Positions 1 to 9,777 of a DNA stretch of 64,000 nucleotides are shown here, one piece after another. Position 1 is the stretch's first letter; each line of letters opens with the position of its first letter. This DNA is from Raffaelea ambrosiae (Eukaryota; Ascomycota; Sordariomycetes; Ophiostomatales; Ophiostomataceae): assembly GCA_002778195.1 (NCBI GenBank), contig PCDI01000005.1, positions 3,297,102 to 3,361,101 of the forward strand. Direction: 5' to 3'. Below the pieces are notes generated by a model that was given only the letters and a program-made list of their open reading frames with translations, did not search any database and was not told the DNA's origin. The translations under genes and the position numbers were made by a program.

Positions 1-3000
1 AACAGGTCCGAGTCGAAGTGAGGCGCACCGAGCAAAGCTGGAGAGAGAAAAGGAAGAAGGAGAGGACGTGATGTTGGCGCCGAACCGCAGTTTATACTTT
101 GGTTTTTTTTCTAGTTTGGCATGATTTTAATTCTTTTTTTGTTTTATTTTCCATTTCTGGGGGTGTGGGCTGGGCTAGCTGGCCCAGTTGGCGCATCGGA
201 GGAAGGAGCGAACAAGTGGCGACGCCCGTGGGGCGAAGTAGTGTTGCGAGTACTATGTAGCTCCTCTTCGCTCCACGACCAAGCAAGCCCACTACGACTC
301 TCTACGCACGACACGACCACCGAGGGGCCCAGCGCCGCTGGGGCAAGCCAGATTATCCTCCTCGGGGACGGGGACTGTCCAGAAGCCAACAGCAGGACGG
401 CACGAGACATGTGCACGAGAGTTGGCGAGAATCGCAGGTGCAGCAGCCCATTGGCCGACAATTGGGCCAGCCAGGCCCAGGGTCTACGAGGCAACTGGCG
501 GGAACGGGACATCCTTCATTACCCGGTCGGTGACGAATTCGACCCTATGGCACGGTCGAGGGTCGCAGCGTGCACCGCAGACGCCTCTCATGGGACGAGA
601 GGTGAGGCCGCGGCAGTCTCTGATTCGCCGCAGGCGGAGGAGAGAAAACGGTCTTCCCGGGGGGGGGGGGGGCTTTGGCAACGGACGAAGAACACACCCC
701 AGCACCGCCAACATCGACCTGCAGGCGAGCACTATGTACTATGTACTCGTAGAGCCGTACACTAAACTAGGGCAGGCACTTAACGAAACAATCCCCACAA
801 ATGGACAGTCGCTGCAAACAGGCAAAGCTTGGCTGGGAAGGTGACGTTTCTGGGTGTCTGAGTGTCTGGGTGTGTCTGGGTTTTCCTTTCTTTTTCCCGG
901 CTCTTTGTTTTATGTTTTACATGGACGGGCAGTGCTCTGGTAGTGCACTGTTCCGGCCCCCCTCCCTCCTCCATGCAACTTTGTAGCATTGACGATGCTA
1001 GCACACGGTGTTGGCTCGACTGGTTATCCAATTTTGCAGCGCCTACACAGTCCTGACGAATTGCCGCCCCCCCTGCTGCGCTACCGTCCCAATTCGCTGC
1101 CCGTCGACGCACGCACAGATGCTTCTGCTGGACCTTGCATTTTATTCGTCTTCCAACACTTCCAGTTCTGGGAACTGGTCGCGTGCCCTCGTCGTCATGG
1201 ACTCTTGGCACTGGGGACTCGCCAGATTTCGACGGTCCAAGGCTGCTTGGCAGGCTTTTAAAGTCCAGCCAATCAGATGACCGGATCTACACACGTGTGT
1301 CGACGACAGGCTGCCAGATCCCCCGCCATGGCCCTTACCTTTCTCGGCATCCCGGCTTACGTCGTGTGCGCACTGGCCAAAGCCTTGTACCTTTTTGCCC
1401 CACACCTTTTGGAACGGCTTGTCCGGAGCAACTAACCATCCAGTGCTGGCCCACGTGCTTTCGAGGGCCTCCGTGCATTTGTTAGCGCATTTGCGCGTAA
1501 ATCGGTGTGTTCCCTTAACAGACCACGTCCCAGCCTGAGCAGACGAGAAACGTCTGCTCAACATCCCATCGCCACATGAGTACACGCCCACCACACGGAC
1601 ACTGCGAAAACAAGCAAAAAAAGTCGCGGTGGTAAGACTCTTGACTCCGCCTTGGCCTACCATGGCCCACCTCACAATCTCCTTCCTCTCCCACTTCCCG
1701 AATACTCGTCGAGAGAGCACGCGCCTGATTGCCTTCATCTCGTACCCCCTTAATCTGAGAGAGATCGGGGATGCTACCGCAGCTATTAACGGGCATTGCC
1801 ATGTTTCGGCCATTTCCATAAAGACTTCACTTTTGGACACCGAACCCACTGCGGCATGAAAACGACGGGGCAAGTCACAACAGCTGTCGTAAGATCGCAA
1901 TGCTGCTCTCGTGCTCTCCTTTTCGAAACCCCGTTGCTGAGAAAATGCCGGCGTCTTGCTTTATTCCAAGATGCTTGGCATGCAGTGTGACCTCGCAATT
2001 TGTATAGCATCTTTCGTTTGCTTTGGTTCTCGTCTCCGTTCTCGTTCACATCTTCAGTGCTGTCTATTCTGTGGCTGGCTGGGCATTCTGCACAGCAGAA
2101 CGAGTAGTGCCTGCGATCGTACTTCGATGAGCAGATTCTGACCTGTATCCTCCTAAAGAAGAGGCACGACATCATATTACGAGCTTTTATTGGTCGCCTG
2201 CTGGTTGCATGGCTTGCTCAGATGCAGCAGTACTCGTAGGTGGCTTGGTAGTGTGGGTGTTTTTGACGAATTGGGTCCTTTTTTTCAAGCCCCAGGAACG
2301 TATAGTGCATTTTTTTTTAATTTAGTTTTCTAGACGAAAAGACAATATCTGGGTCCTAGAAAACCCCAATAATCCGGGATCTCGTTGCCAAAGCAAACGA
2401 TCAGCTCATCTTGCCCAAATGTCTCTCCTTTCTCGAAAACAGGTATCCGCTTGCAGGAGCATACGTTTTGACTTTCTTTTTTTTGCCTTTGCCTTTGCCT
2501 TTCTTTGTCTCCTGCCCGCTATGGCTCTTTGTTTGCTCTCCCAAACCCATCACGAACGCCTGATACTATCGGACTGACGCATAAATCGGTAAATTCAGTA
2601 AATTGGGTATAGCAGAAATTTGCCATCTCGACTTTCACTGAATGCCACGTACAGTGAGATCTGTCCGGATCCCCCCGCCATCTTGGCGAAAATAAACGAT
2701 ATTGGCGTGCGTAGAAGGGAGCACTTGATGAAAGCTTGTTCGCAGCCAAGCTTCCGACGAAGTCCACCCCTCCTTGACAAGGCGGGCTCTTGGCGAAGAA
2801 GATGCCGCTGTGTTTGAAGATGCCCAAAGACGGCCCAAGAATATGCGACGAGTGAGTAATGGCCGGGGTTGCGGTCGGTCACCCTTTCCGTCACCGAGAC
2901 TGACCAAACAGATTGCGTGTTGATAGCACGTTTTTATAAGCCCCAGTGAAAGGGGCGAGCCGCACTCCTGCCGATACTTTGGTACATGCGGTACATTTTC

Positions 3001-6000
3001 AACAGGCTAACTTGAATTGGCAATTTTGGGATCTTTTAAACCTTTTTATTGCTTTTCCTTCGTGAAAATTTCACACTGGGATACAGTTGTAAGTACTTTG
3101 GATGCGAGACTGTTGCATGGGTGTTCCTCGATATACGCGGAATAGTAGACGTCACGATGCAACCCGCCCCCCCCCATATCGTGTATATCCATGTGTGGTA
3201 TTTTTGACTCCTCCTTTTTTCTTGTTTGCCTTGCGGAGATGGCCGATTCATATGAAGGATGTGTCCGAGACGGATCATAAGTGGTTCTTGCAGCGCCACA
3301 CCCTGGTTCCGGGTTCGCTCGTGACTGCCATCGTTTTCACCTCTTAGAGCCTTCATAGCATCAGCATGCCCTCGTGCACGCCTTCCTATTCATCAGATTC
3401 ATGCTTCGACCAAACTCGTCAACTTTAACGGCAACCCAATGATTGGAAATGGTGGTGTGGTCCTATGCGGCCCTATACGGCTGCATCCCTACAGATGTAA
3501 TCTAACCTCGCCAGATGGCCTCGGGATCCTGCCCCGAGCTTGCCATGATGTCTGTCACATTTCACTATTGGCGAGAGGCTTGGGCGCGTGCTTGCTTTTT
3601 TCTTCTTCTTTTTTTGCGGCATTTGTTCAATACTTTGCACGCCTGGTTACGTTCTCGTGCTCGGCCAGATGGTTCTATCGACGTGCGAGGAATGACGACG
3701 CGAAATTTTATGTCTCGTTGAGTTTTGTCCTGCGCTAGCCAGACGGAGTAGCCGACTGCTGTTCTTGACTCTTTGTCCACACGGATAAAGGAATCGAGTC
3801 CGTGCCGATCGTAAGCAAATGACTGGAGAGCCTTCTCTCAGCTCGCCCCTGACGATCTGAATGATTCTGCCCAGGGAGCTTTGAAATGGGTCTTCACGAA
3901 GAGCGGGTCCTTTAGAATATCTTTTCCATATGGCCCGGTCCGTTACCATGTCCGTTACCAGGATGGATATAGGGACTTCCTGTAAGGCCACTGGACGAAG
4001 TCAGCATAAATGTAAGATGTCGGCAGCACGAATTAGAAAAAAAAACAGGAAAAAAGAAGATGAGTAAGAGGTAAGAGGACCAGCTCCTTGGGATCTCACG
4101 CGGACCTTTGTATAAGTCGGTCGGTGGGAGCGGTTCGATTTGTATGATTCTGACATTTCTCCCTGTACACAGATCTCCCAGTACATAGACATACAAACAA
4201 CAGCTTATACTGTGTGGTATTGCCGGGTCTTGTAGAAGTAAAGTTGATTTATGGGAGTGCTTCTAGCAATGAACTTCCGCTTGAAACAGTCTTCGATGAT
4301 GTGTGAAGTGAAGTTTTTTTTTGCAACTTTTTTTTTTTTTGCTTTATTAAGCCCTCCGATTCCAGCGGTTCATTCCGGCGAAGAATAATTCATTGTTAGT
4401 TATGGAGAAACTATTGCAACTTTTCAACGCTGCTTCTGAAAATTTCCCGGAAGCCAACTCACACACAAACACATGCTAGAGAGGTCACTTTAAAGAAAAT
4501 TGGAAAGTCTTCATTTGTACAGCTATTGTGCTACGCTCTCATAGCTAGCAATTTCCTACACGATAGACTCACGGTGAAACGACAAATCCCTGAAGAGTAA
4601 GTATCTTGCTATGGAATGTTTTCAATTACATGAATTTTCTCTGGGCGAAATACATGTAGAGTCGTTGATTTGGGGTGCAAGGCTACATGTGATCATATGT
4701 TTCTAAAGTGCGGGTAGATCTCACCGGAAAGGTAGCGCACGGGCCACATTTTGTTGATCCAGCCATGCAATTGCTCCGAATCGAAAGGAGGGGTCGCAGT
4801 ATCACTACGCGCCCGCCCAACCGGAGACCTCCGGAAAAGTCATTGAGTGGCCAAAATTGATCCAATGGCCCCTGCTCCGTTGCAGAGGCAGCTCATCCCT
4901 TGGCCGGCCACAATAGCGGCCAGGGAGACTGGGCCGAACAGTCCATCTCTTTGAGTTTATGGGGAAATGACAGGAGTGACAGGAAAGGCTTTGTCATAGC
5001 CAGCGTGAACCTACGCTCAGCATCACGACAACGAGCGTTTCTGCTCTGGCGTCTCACTAATCCCCGAGTTGTCGAAGCCATGGCTCTTACTGGGTAGCTG
5101 GGAGGCAGAACGAGCCTCTAATCTGTTAGTCCGGCACAGGGCCACAAGTGGTCACAAATGTGGCCGGCTGAAGCTCTGGGTCTGCTTGAAACGGTTGGGT
5201 TTCACCTCACAATGTTTTGTTTCTCTCCTTGCTTGATTCCATCTGATCCTCGAGGGCAAACGAGGATAGGACGACTGTACATGGTAGATGCGACAACACC
5301 TGGCTGGTGGGGTCCTGTCTACCGTGGATCAGATTTACGGTTGCAAAACCTTAAAGATATGGCAGCAGAAGCCGAGGGGTTGGCCCAGAACCTCCTTCGA
5401 AGTTTTTTCCTATTGAAATTCTGTAATATCACCTGGTTTGAACCTTGGAATCTGTGTGGCTGCAGAGAGTGTTGCAAGAATCTAAAGCAACCTAGAGTTG
5501 CAGGCCAACGGTGCCGGTCCCGGCCATGATCGAGATCCCTTTATTGTTTTGTTTCCAACCCTACATGAATTCTACATAGTCGTTTCTTCTGCGGCCCCCC
5601 CCCCCTGCCGTTTCAACGCATCATACCCCCCCTGGTAGAGGGAACAAGCTTATCCTCTGCATACCAGTGCAGACCGGCCCCCCAAGGAACATGGGGGGGG
5701 GCTGAAAGATTGGACGGTTGACGAAACCCATGATACTTCCAAAACTGTTGGCCACGATACGCAGATTCCCAATGCCGTCCCCATGTTGGATGCACAACTC
5801 CTTGACGGTCTCGAATTCTGGTCTTCTCCGACCAATGCCCCAGGGCTTGGCCTCCACAGAAACAAAAGGTTGGCATGGAATATGGGTTTCTCCAAACCGG
5901 GGTTTCGAACGATGGCGTCCATACTTGAGGAAACCCGGGACGAGCTGTGGATGCCTGTTTGAAGCTTGGCTTGCTTTTTTGGCTTTGGATTTTTGGCAAA

Positions 6001-6348
6001 CCATGTTTGTTTTGTTTCATCACCAGGAAAGAAGGATATTGGTGCAAAAAAGGTTGTTTCTGGACACGCCCCAGAAGGTAGGACATTATCAATATATATA
6101 CGGTCTTTTTTGGATTCGCCATTTTCACGTTGCTTCTTGTTTTCTGTCCAAGGTAATCAACGTCCTTTTTTTTTTCCTTTCTTTTTACCCTTCTTGACTT
6201 CAACACGGCCGATTGACTCGAGCCCACTTTGATCTTTTTTCTTCGATTCTCTCTCTGTTCCACGATTGATTCGTTACTTTGTTGCTCTTCTTCTCTGCCG
6301 CTTTCAGATTTACACAATTGCATTCTACACCACAATCCCTTCCCCAAG
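1..6348. other. Gene-poor left end, no supported gene
   Basis: I see no coding region I can support in these 6.3 kb. The open frames are short, overlap on both strands and show no recognisable motif. Composition is mixed, with homopolymer runs such as the G-run near 659-673 and the C-run near 5597-5607, and T-rich stretches near 2281-2330 and 4314-4343. A palindrome with a CACGTG core lies at about 1289-1300. The last few hundred bases, which are pyrimidine-rich, probably serve as promoter and 5' leader of the secreted-protein gene starting at 6349. Confidence 0.5.
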
Positions 6349-7388
6349 ATGCTGCCCAAGATCATTCTCGTCGCCCTGGCATGCTCACCCCTTGTGGCTG
6401 CCCACGGCAAGGTTGCCGTCATCACTGGCAATGTGGGCGGCAACACGACGGCCCTGGGTATCCAGGGTGGTGTTGTCCCTGGAACCGGTGACAACTCTGT
6501 GGTATGTTCTGAGGAGAATGCGATTTTTGCGATTCATTTTTGTTCGTCCTTGATTCGACTTTGGTTTACCTTTTGGATTCAGTTTATTTTATCATTTCAT
6601 CTTATTTATTTTATTTTTATTTTTATTTTTGGGTTTGGAGTTCTGTCGGCTAACTCTACCAAAACACATAGACAGAGGTCGACACGACCGTGTTCGGATC
6701 GACCGAGATCAAGAGCAATGGTCTCGGCCAGACGACGAGCCAGGGCGAAAACAAGGTGTCCATGCTCAAGCAGGCCATGGCGCTGTCCGGGGACAGGCTC
6801 CCGCAGGTGTCGCCGACCGGCGGCTCGCTGCTGGGCACCTTTCACATTGTCACGACGGACGGAGCCGGCCCCGTCAGCGCGGTCGTCGACGCCACCGCCC
6901 GGGGCCACTTTTCCAACGGGACCGAGCTCACGGTCACGACGCAGGTCCCGGGCGACAAGGGCAACATTGCCGCCCGCGACACGGAGGGCCTCCTGACGCG
7001 GGCCCTCCGGCGGGTCGGCCTTGTCAAGCGAGCCGCCAACGTGAACAAGAGTTTTGTACGTGCTGAGAAAGGAGTGTTGTGTGGACAAGCGGCGTTCGAA
7101 GTGCTCTATACTCATGCTAACCCAAACAAGCCCCTCTCCGTGGCCATTCCGGCTGGCACGACGTGCACGGGCACGGTCAACGGCATCGAGAACGTGTGTC
7201 TGGCCAAGATTGCCAACGCCAACGCGGCCGGGCCGTTTGGCGGCGTGGTGGCCTTCCAGATTGCGGGGACCAGCACGAGCAGCAGCAGCGGCAGCAGCAG
7301 CAGCAGCAGTGCGGCCGAGGCGTCTACGAGCAGCACGGCGGGGCCGGGTTGCAAGGCTGCGAAGCGGGCCGTGCAGTTCAAGGCGTAG
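6349..7388 (+). CDS. Egh16/GAS1-like secreted protein
   Basis: Three exons, 6349-6501, 6672-7055 and 7131-7388, give 264 residues. Both introns are GT-AG (GTATGT and GTACGT donors), and the second has a GCTAAC branch-like site. Residues 1-18 form a signal peptide (hydrophobic core, then VAA before HG). The mature N-terminus with GNVGGNTTALGIQ and the later GSTEIKSNGLG resemble the Egh16-like (DUF3129) family, which includes the appressorium-associated GAS1 and GAS2 proteins of Magnaporthe. Family members are secreted and induced during host penetration, and their biochemical role is not known. The C-terminus is a Ser-rich, GPI- or wall-anchor-like tail without a clear anchor signal. The second intron is 75 bp and carries no stop in frame, so its retention would insert 25 residues. 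The family call is from memory of motifs. Confidence 0.8.
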
Positions 7389-7987
7389 AGGAGAAGGTAT
7401 CTGAGTCCTCTTTGTGGCAGTGGTGGCACGAGGGATGTTGATCCAGAGAGAACGAAAAAATAAAAAATAAAAAATAAAAAAAGCATATACGGCAAGTGTA
7501 GGACAAACCAAGTTGATCAATACATAACAAGTGGTATTTTCAGTATGTATTTGAGTATGTAGTTACGATGCAAAGTGTCGGACAAGACCATTGCTGGGCT
7601 TGGGATTGTGACCGGCACTTGGCTGCCCCGGCTGTACTGTGTCCCGAAATCGTATGATGTGACGTTTGCTGGCCCCCCCAATGCAGTAGAGGAAATGCTG
7701 CTGTCTATGATCGGTTTTTTTTTCCTCCCCATGCCTTTGTTTTTTTCTGCTTCCTGCTCTAATATGCGGTTTTTTTTTTCTTTCTTCTTTTCTGTCGTCC
7801 TCAATCCCTTCCTTTCATACTTTCGTTCCACGATCTCTCGTTTCTCGTGCCTTATGATATGCTTTATTTTGATCTTTGCTGTTTTCTGTTCTCGTTTCAT
7901 TGTCTTTTGTTTCCCCCCCCCCCCCCCATATCCATTTATCTCGCTCCTTTTCGTCCACTACCGTTCCCAATCACCTCTCCCCCCCCC
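7389..7987. other. Intergenic, convergent 3' regions
   Basis: This is spacer between the convergent secreted-protein gene (+) and JAC1 (-). It contains an A-rich repeat of the type AAAAAAT at about 7454-7482, T-rich runs near 7710-7790, and a C-run near 7912-7927 close to the JAC1 stop. I see no gene. Confidence 0.6.
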
Positions 7988-9163
7988 CTAGTGCTCCAGC
8001 ACGATCGGCCGACCCGGCTCCCAGTTTCGCAGCGAATCGTCAATGTTCACCCAATAGCGCAGCCGCACAGCCTCGCGCTGGGCGGCGGCCACGTCGTCGG
8101 CAGCAAAGGCGGCGGCCAGCGCCTGCTCGCTGGCCCGCATGCGCGCATTGTTTTCGTCGCGCAGCGGCTCGAGGTCGGCCTCGGACGTCGCGCCCTCGAT
8201 GCCCTCGCGCGCCTCGAGGACGGCCATCAGCAGCTCGGTGTCGTTCCGCCGCTGCCCGTTGCTGTCGTCGCCCCCCCACAAGGTCGTGGCCTCGTCGCCC
8301 GCCAGGTCAATGTCGAACCGCTGCCGCAGGAGGTACTGGGCCCGCAGCAGCGGCGAGGCCAGGGTGCGGTAGGCCTCGTTGATCAGCGCCGACGCGGCCT
8401 CGGCTTTGGAGCGGGCGGCCGAGTGGTTGTTGCTACTACTACGACTGCTACTGTCTGCCGATGCTGCGGCGTGGTGGAAGTCGGGATGGGCCGCTGCCTG
8501 CAGCTGGAGAAACTCGGTGCGCAGCGCGCGGACGTCGATCTCGAAGGGACCCTTGGGCGGTGGACCCTGGTCCAGGGTTCGGGGGAAGAGGGCGTAGAAG
8601 GGAGGCACCTCTGACGAAGGCGCTTCTGGAGACGGCGAGGACGGCGAGGACGGCGAGGACGGAGACGAGGAGGAGGAGGAGGAGGAGGAGGAGGAGGAAG
8701 AGGAGGTCGGCGGGGTGGTCGAGGCAGCAGTAGCAGCAGCAGCAGCTTCGCCACTTGGCCCAGACGGTTTTCGTGGGGCTGGGGTGCCCGTGGGTGTGCG
8801 CACGCTCTGCGAGATCGGCCGCGACAGCAGACGAGGCAGAGAAGATGGCGAAGAGGATGGTCGGCTTTGCACTGCTTGCACCGCCGTCCTGGGCACAGGC
8901 CGTCTCGCTGCTGCTGCGGCTGCCGGGCTGGTCGCCGAGGAAGAAGCGACCGACGAGGTGAAGGTCCTCCGCAACCGCAACGACGAGACGGGCTGTCTGG
9001 CGGCGGCGGCGGAGGATGCACCACCACCACTCCAAGTGGCCAGGCGAACCTGTCGAGCACAGACAGCGCAAAGAGTTTGCTGGCTGGCCATGGAGAAGGA
9101 GGAGAGGGAGGAGGAGGAGGAGGAAAACGCTGGTCGCATAGCCGCGGCAAGAAGATGATACAC
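7988..9163 (-). CDS. JAC1: Mitochondrial Fe-S co-chaperone Jac1/HscB
   Basis: This single-exon frame encodes 391 residues. It is a J-type co-chaperone that, in the family, stimulates the mitochondrial Hsp70 (Ssq1 or Ssc1) and delivers the Isu1 scaffold during iron-sulphur cluster transfer. The J domain starts near residue 188 with PPFYALFP and carries the diagnostic HPD at 226-228. The C-terminal part (RYWVNIDDSLRNWEPG) has the HscB oligomerisation/Isu-binding character. The N-terminus is rich in Ser, Ala and Arg, fitting a mitochondrial presequence, and has a single CXXC at 32-35. A Ser/Pro-rich low-complexity insert occupies about 151-185 and makes the protein much longer than yeast Jac1. 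Inner ATGs at codons 9 and 25 are alternative starts. A copia LTR lies 200 bp upstream. Confidence 0.88.
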   Translation of the reverse strand: MYHLLAAAMRPAFSSSSSSLSSFSMASQQTLCAVCARQVRLATWSGGGASSAAAARQPVSSLRLRRTFTSSVASSSATSPAAAAAARRPVPRTAVQAVQSRPSSSPSSLPRLLSRPISQSVRTPTGTPAPRKPSGPSGEAAAAATAASTTPPTSSSSSSSSSSSSSSPSSPSSPSSPSPEAPSSEVPPFYALFPRTLDQGPPPKGPFEIDVRALRTEFLQLQAAAHPDFHHAAASADSSSRSSSNNHSAARSKAEAASALINEAYRTLASPLLRAQYLLRQRFDIDLAGDEATTLWGGDDSNGQRRNDTELLMAVLEAREGIEGATSEADLEPLRDENNARMRASEQALAAAFAADDVAAAQREAVRLRYWVNIDDSLRNWEPGRPIVLEH

Positions 9164-9362
9164 GTAAGACAGAAAGCAGGAGGGGTGTCGTAGCAGAGCG
9201 TATGGGCGGCGAGGAGAGGAGCTGACGTAGCAGGAGCTCTCGTCGTAGTTTTAACTACGCCGTAGGACGAGCTGATCTTGGGGGATGTGGCGTATGACTA
9301 GCCGATGTGACCNGCGCATGCAAGTCAATTGTGATAAAAGGTGTGGCTGAAACCGTCCAATT
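9164..9362. other. JAC1 upstream region
   Basis: This 199-bp interval lies between the JAC1 start and the copia 3' LTR. It contains an inverted repeat (CGTAGTT and AACTACG separated by TT) near 9245-9260 and one ambiguous base at 9313. It must hold, or be part of, the JAC1 promoter. Confidence 0.4.
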
Positions 9363-9527
9363 TGTCAAATAGAGGTGAATTACGTTGTATTGGATTACTT
9401 AGGTGGCAAGCTAGCAATATTTTCACCATGGCAGGGATATAAACCCTGCTGTGGGGTGGGTCCCCCAGCAGCCAATCACATCAGAGTGGGNTTCNTCACG
9501 TGCTCCATGACACGTGCATACTCAACA
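9363..9527 (-). repeat. 3' LTR of the copia element
   Basis: This 165-bp repeat starts TGTCAAAT and ends CTCAACA, and is the same as 14555-14719 at every called base. It contains a hairpin-flanked TATA-like core (GCAGGG, ATATAAA, CCCTGC at 9432-9450) and two CACGTG E-box palindromes at 9497-9502 and 9511-9516. Ambiguous bases are at 9491 and 9495. Confidence 0.95.
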
Positions 9528-9535
9528 CTCCTCCT
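9528..9535 (-). other. Polypurine tract
   Basis: On the element's sense strand the eight bases next to the 3' LTR are AGGAGGAG. This is the position and composition expected of the plus-strand DNA primer of an LTR retrotransposon. Confidence 0.6.
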
Positions 9536-9586
9536 GTCATGAGCAAACGTGACGTGTATCCCGGTCCTCCTCCGTGCTTCTTCCGG

Positions 9587-9660
9587 TATCCCTCCGTAGT
9601 CCATGCTCCTGCCTGTATCCCTCCGTAGTCCATGCTCCTGCCGATATCCCTCCGTACTCC
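9587..9660. repeat. 29-bp tandem repeat in the element's 3' untranslated region
   Basis: About 2.5 copies of a 29-bp unit begin with TATCCCTCCGTAGTCCATGC, at 9587, 9616 and (partial) 9645. It lies between the RNase H stop at 9778 and the 3' LTR, so it is transcribed as 3' leader of the element. Confidence 0.85.
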
Positions 9661-9777
9661 GGGATACGGCCATTCAGTCTAAACGAATCCCCCGGGTTGG
9701 GGGCAGCAACTTCGCATAACCAGCGGTTCCTCAAGTGCGGTCAGAACTCTGAAACGCTCCGTATCTCCCGGGAGGGT

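Noticed and set aside
121..765. Open frame of 214 residues at the left end
   Set aside because: No start context, no domain and overlapping frames on both strands. It looks like chance in GC-rich sequence.
5613..6494. Minus-strand open frame of 293 residues
   Set aside because: It runs antisense through the leader and first exon of the secreted-protein gene and has no recognisable motif.
6606..7520. Minus-strand frame of 304 residues
   Set aside because: Antisense shadow of the secreted-protein gene, with Ala/Arg-rich composition.
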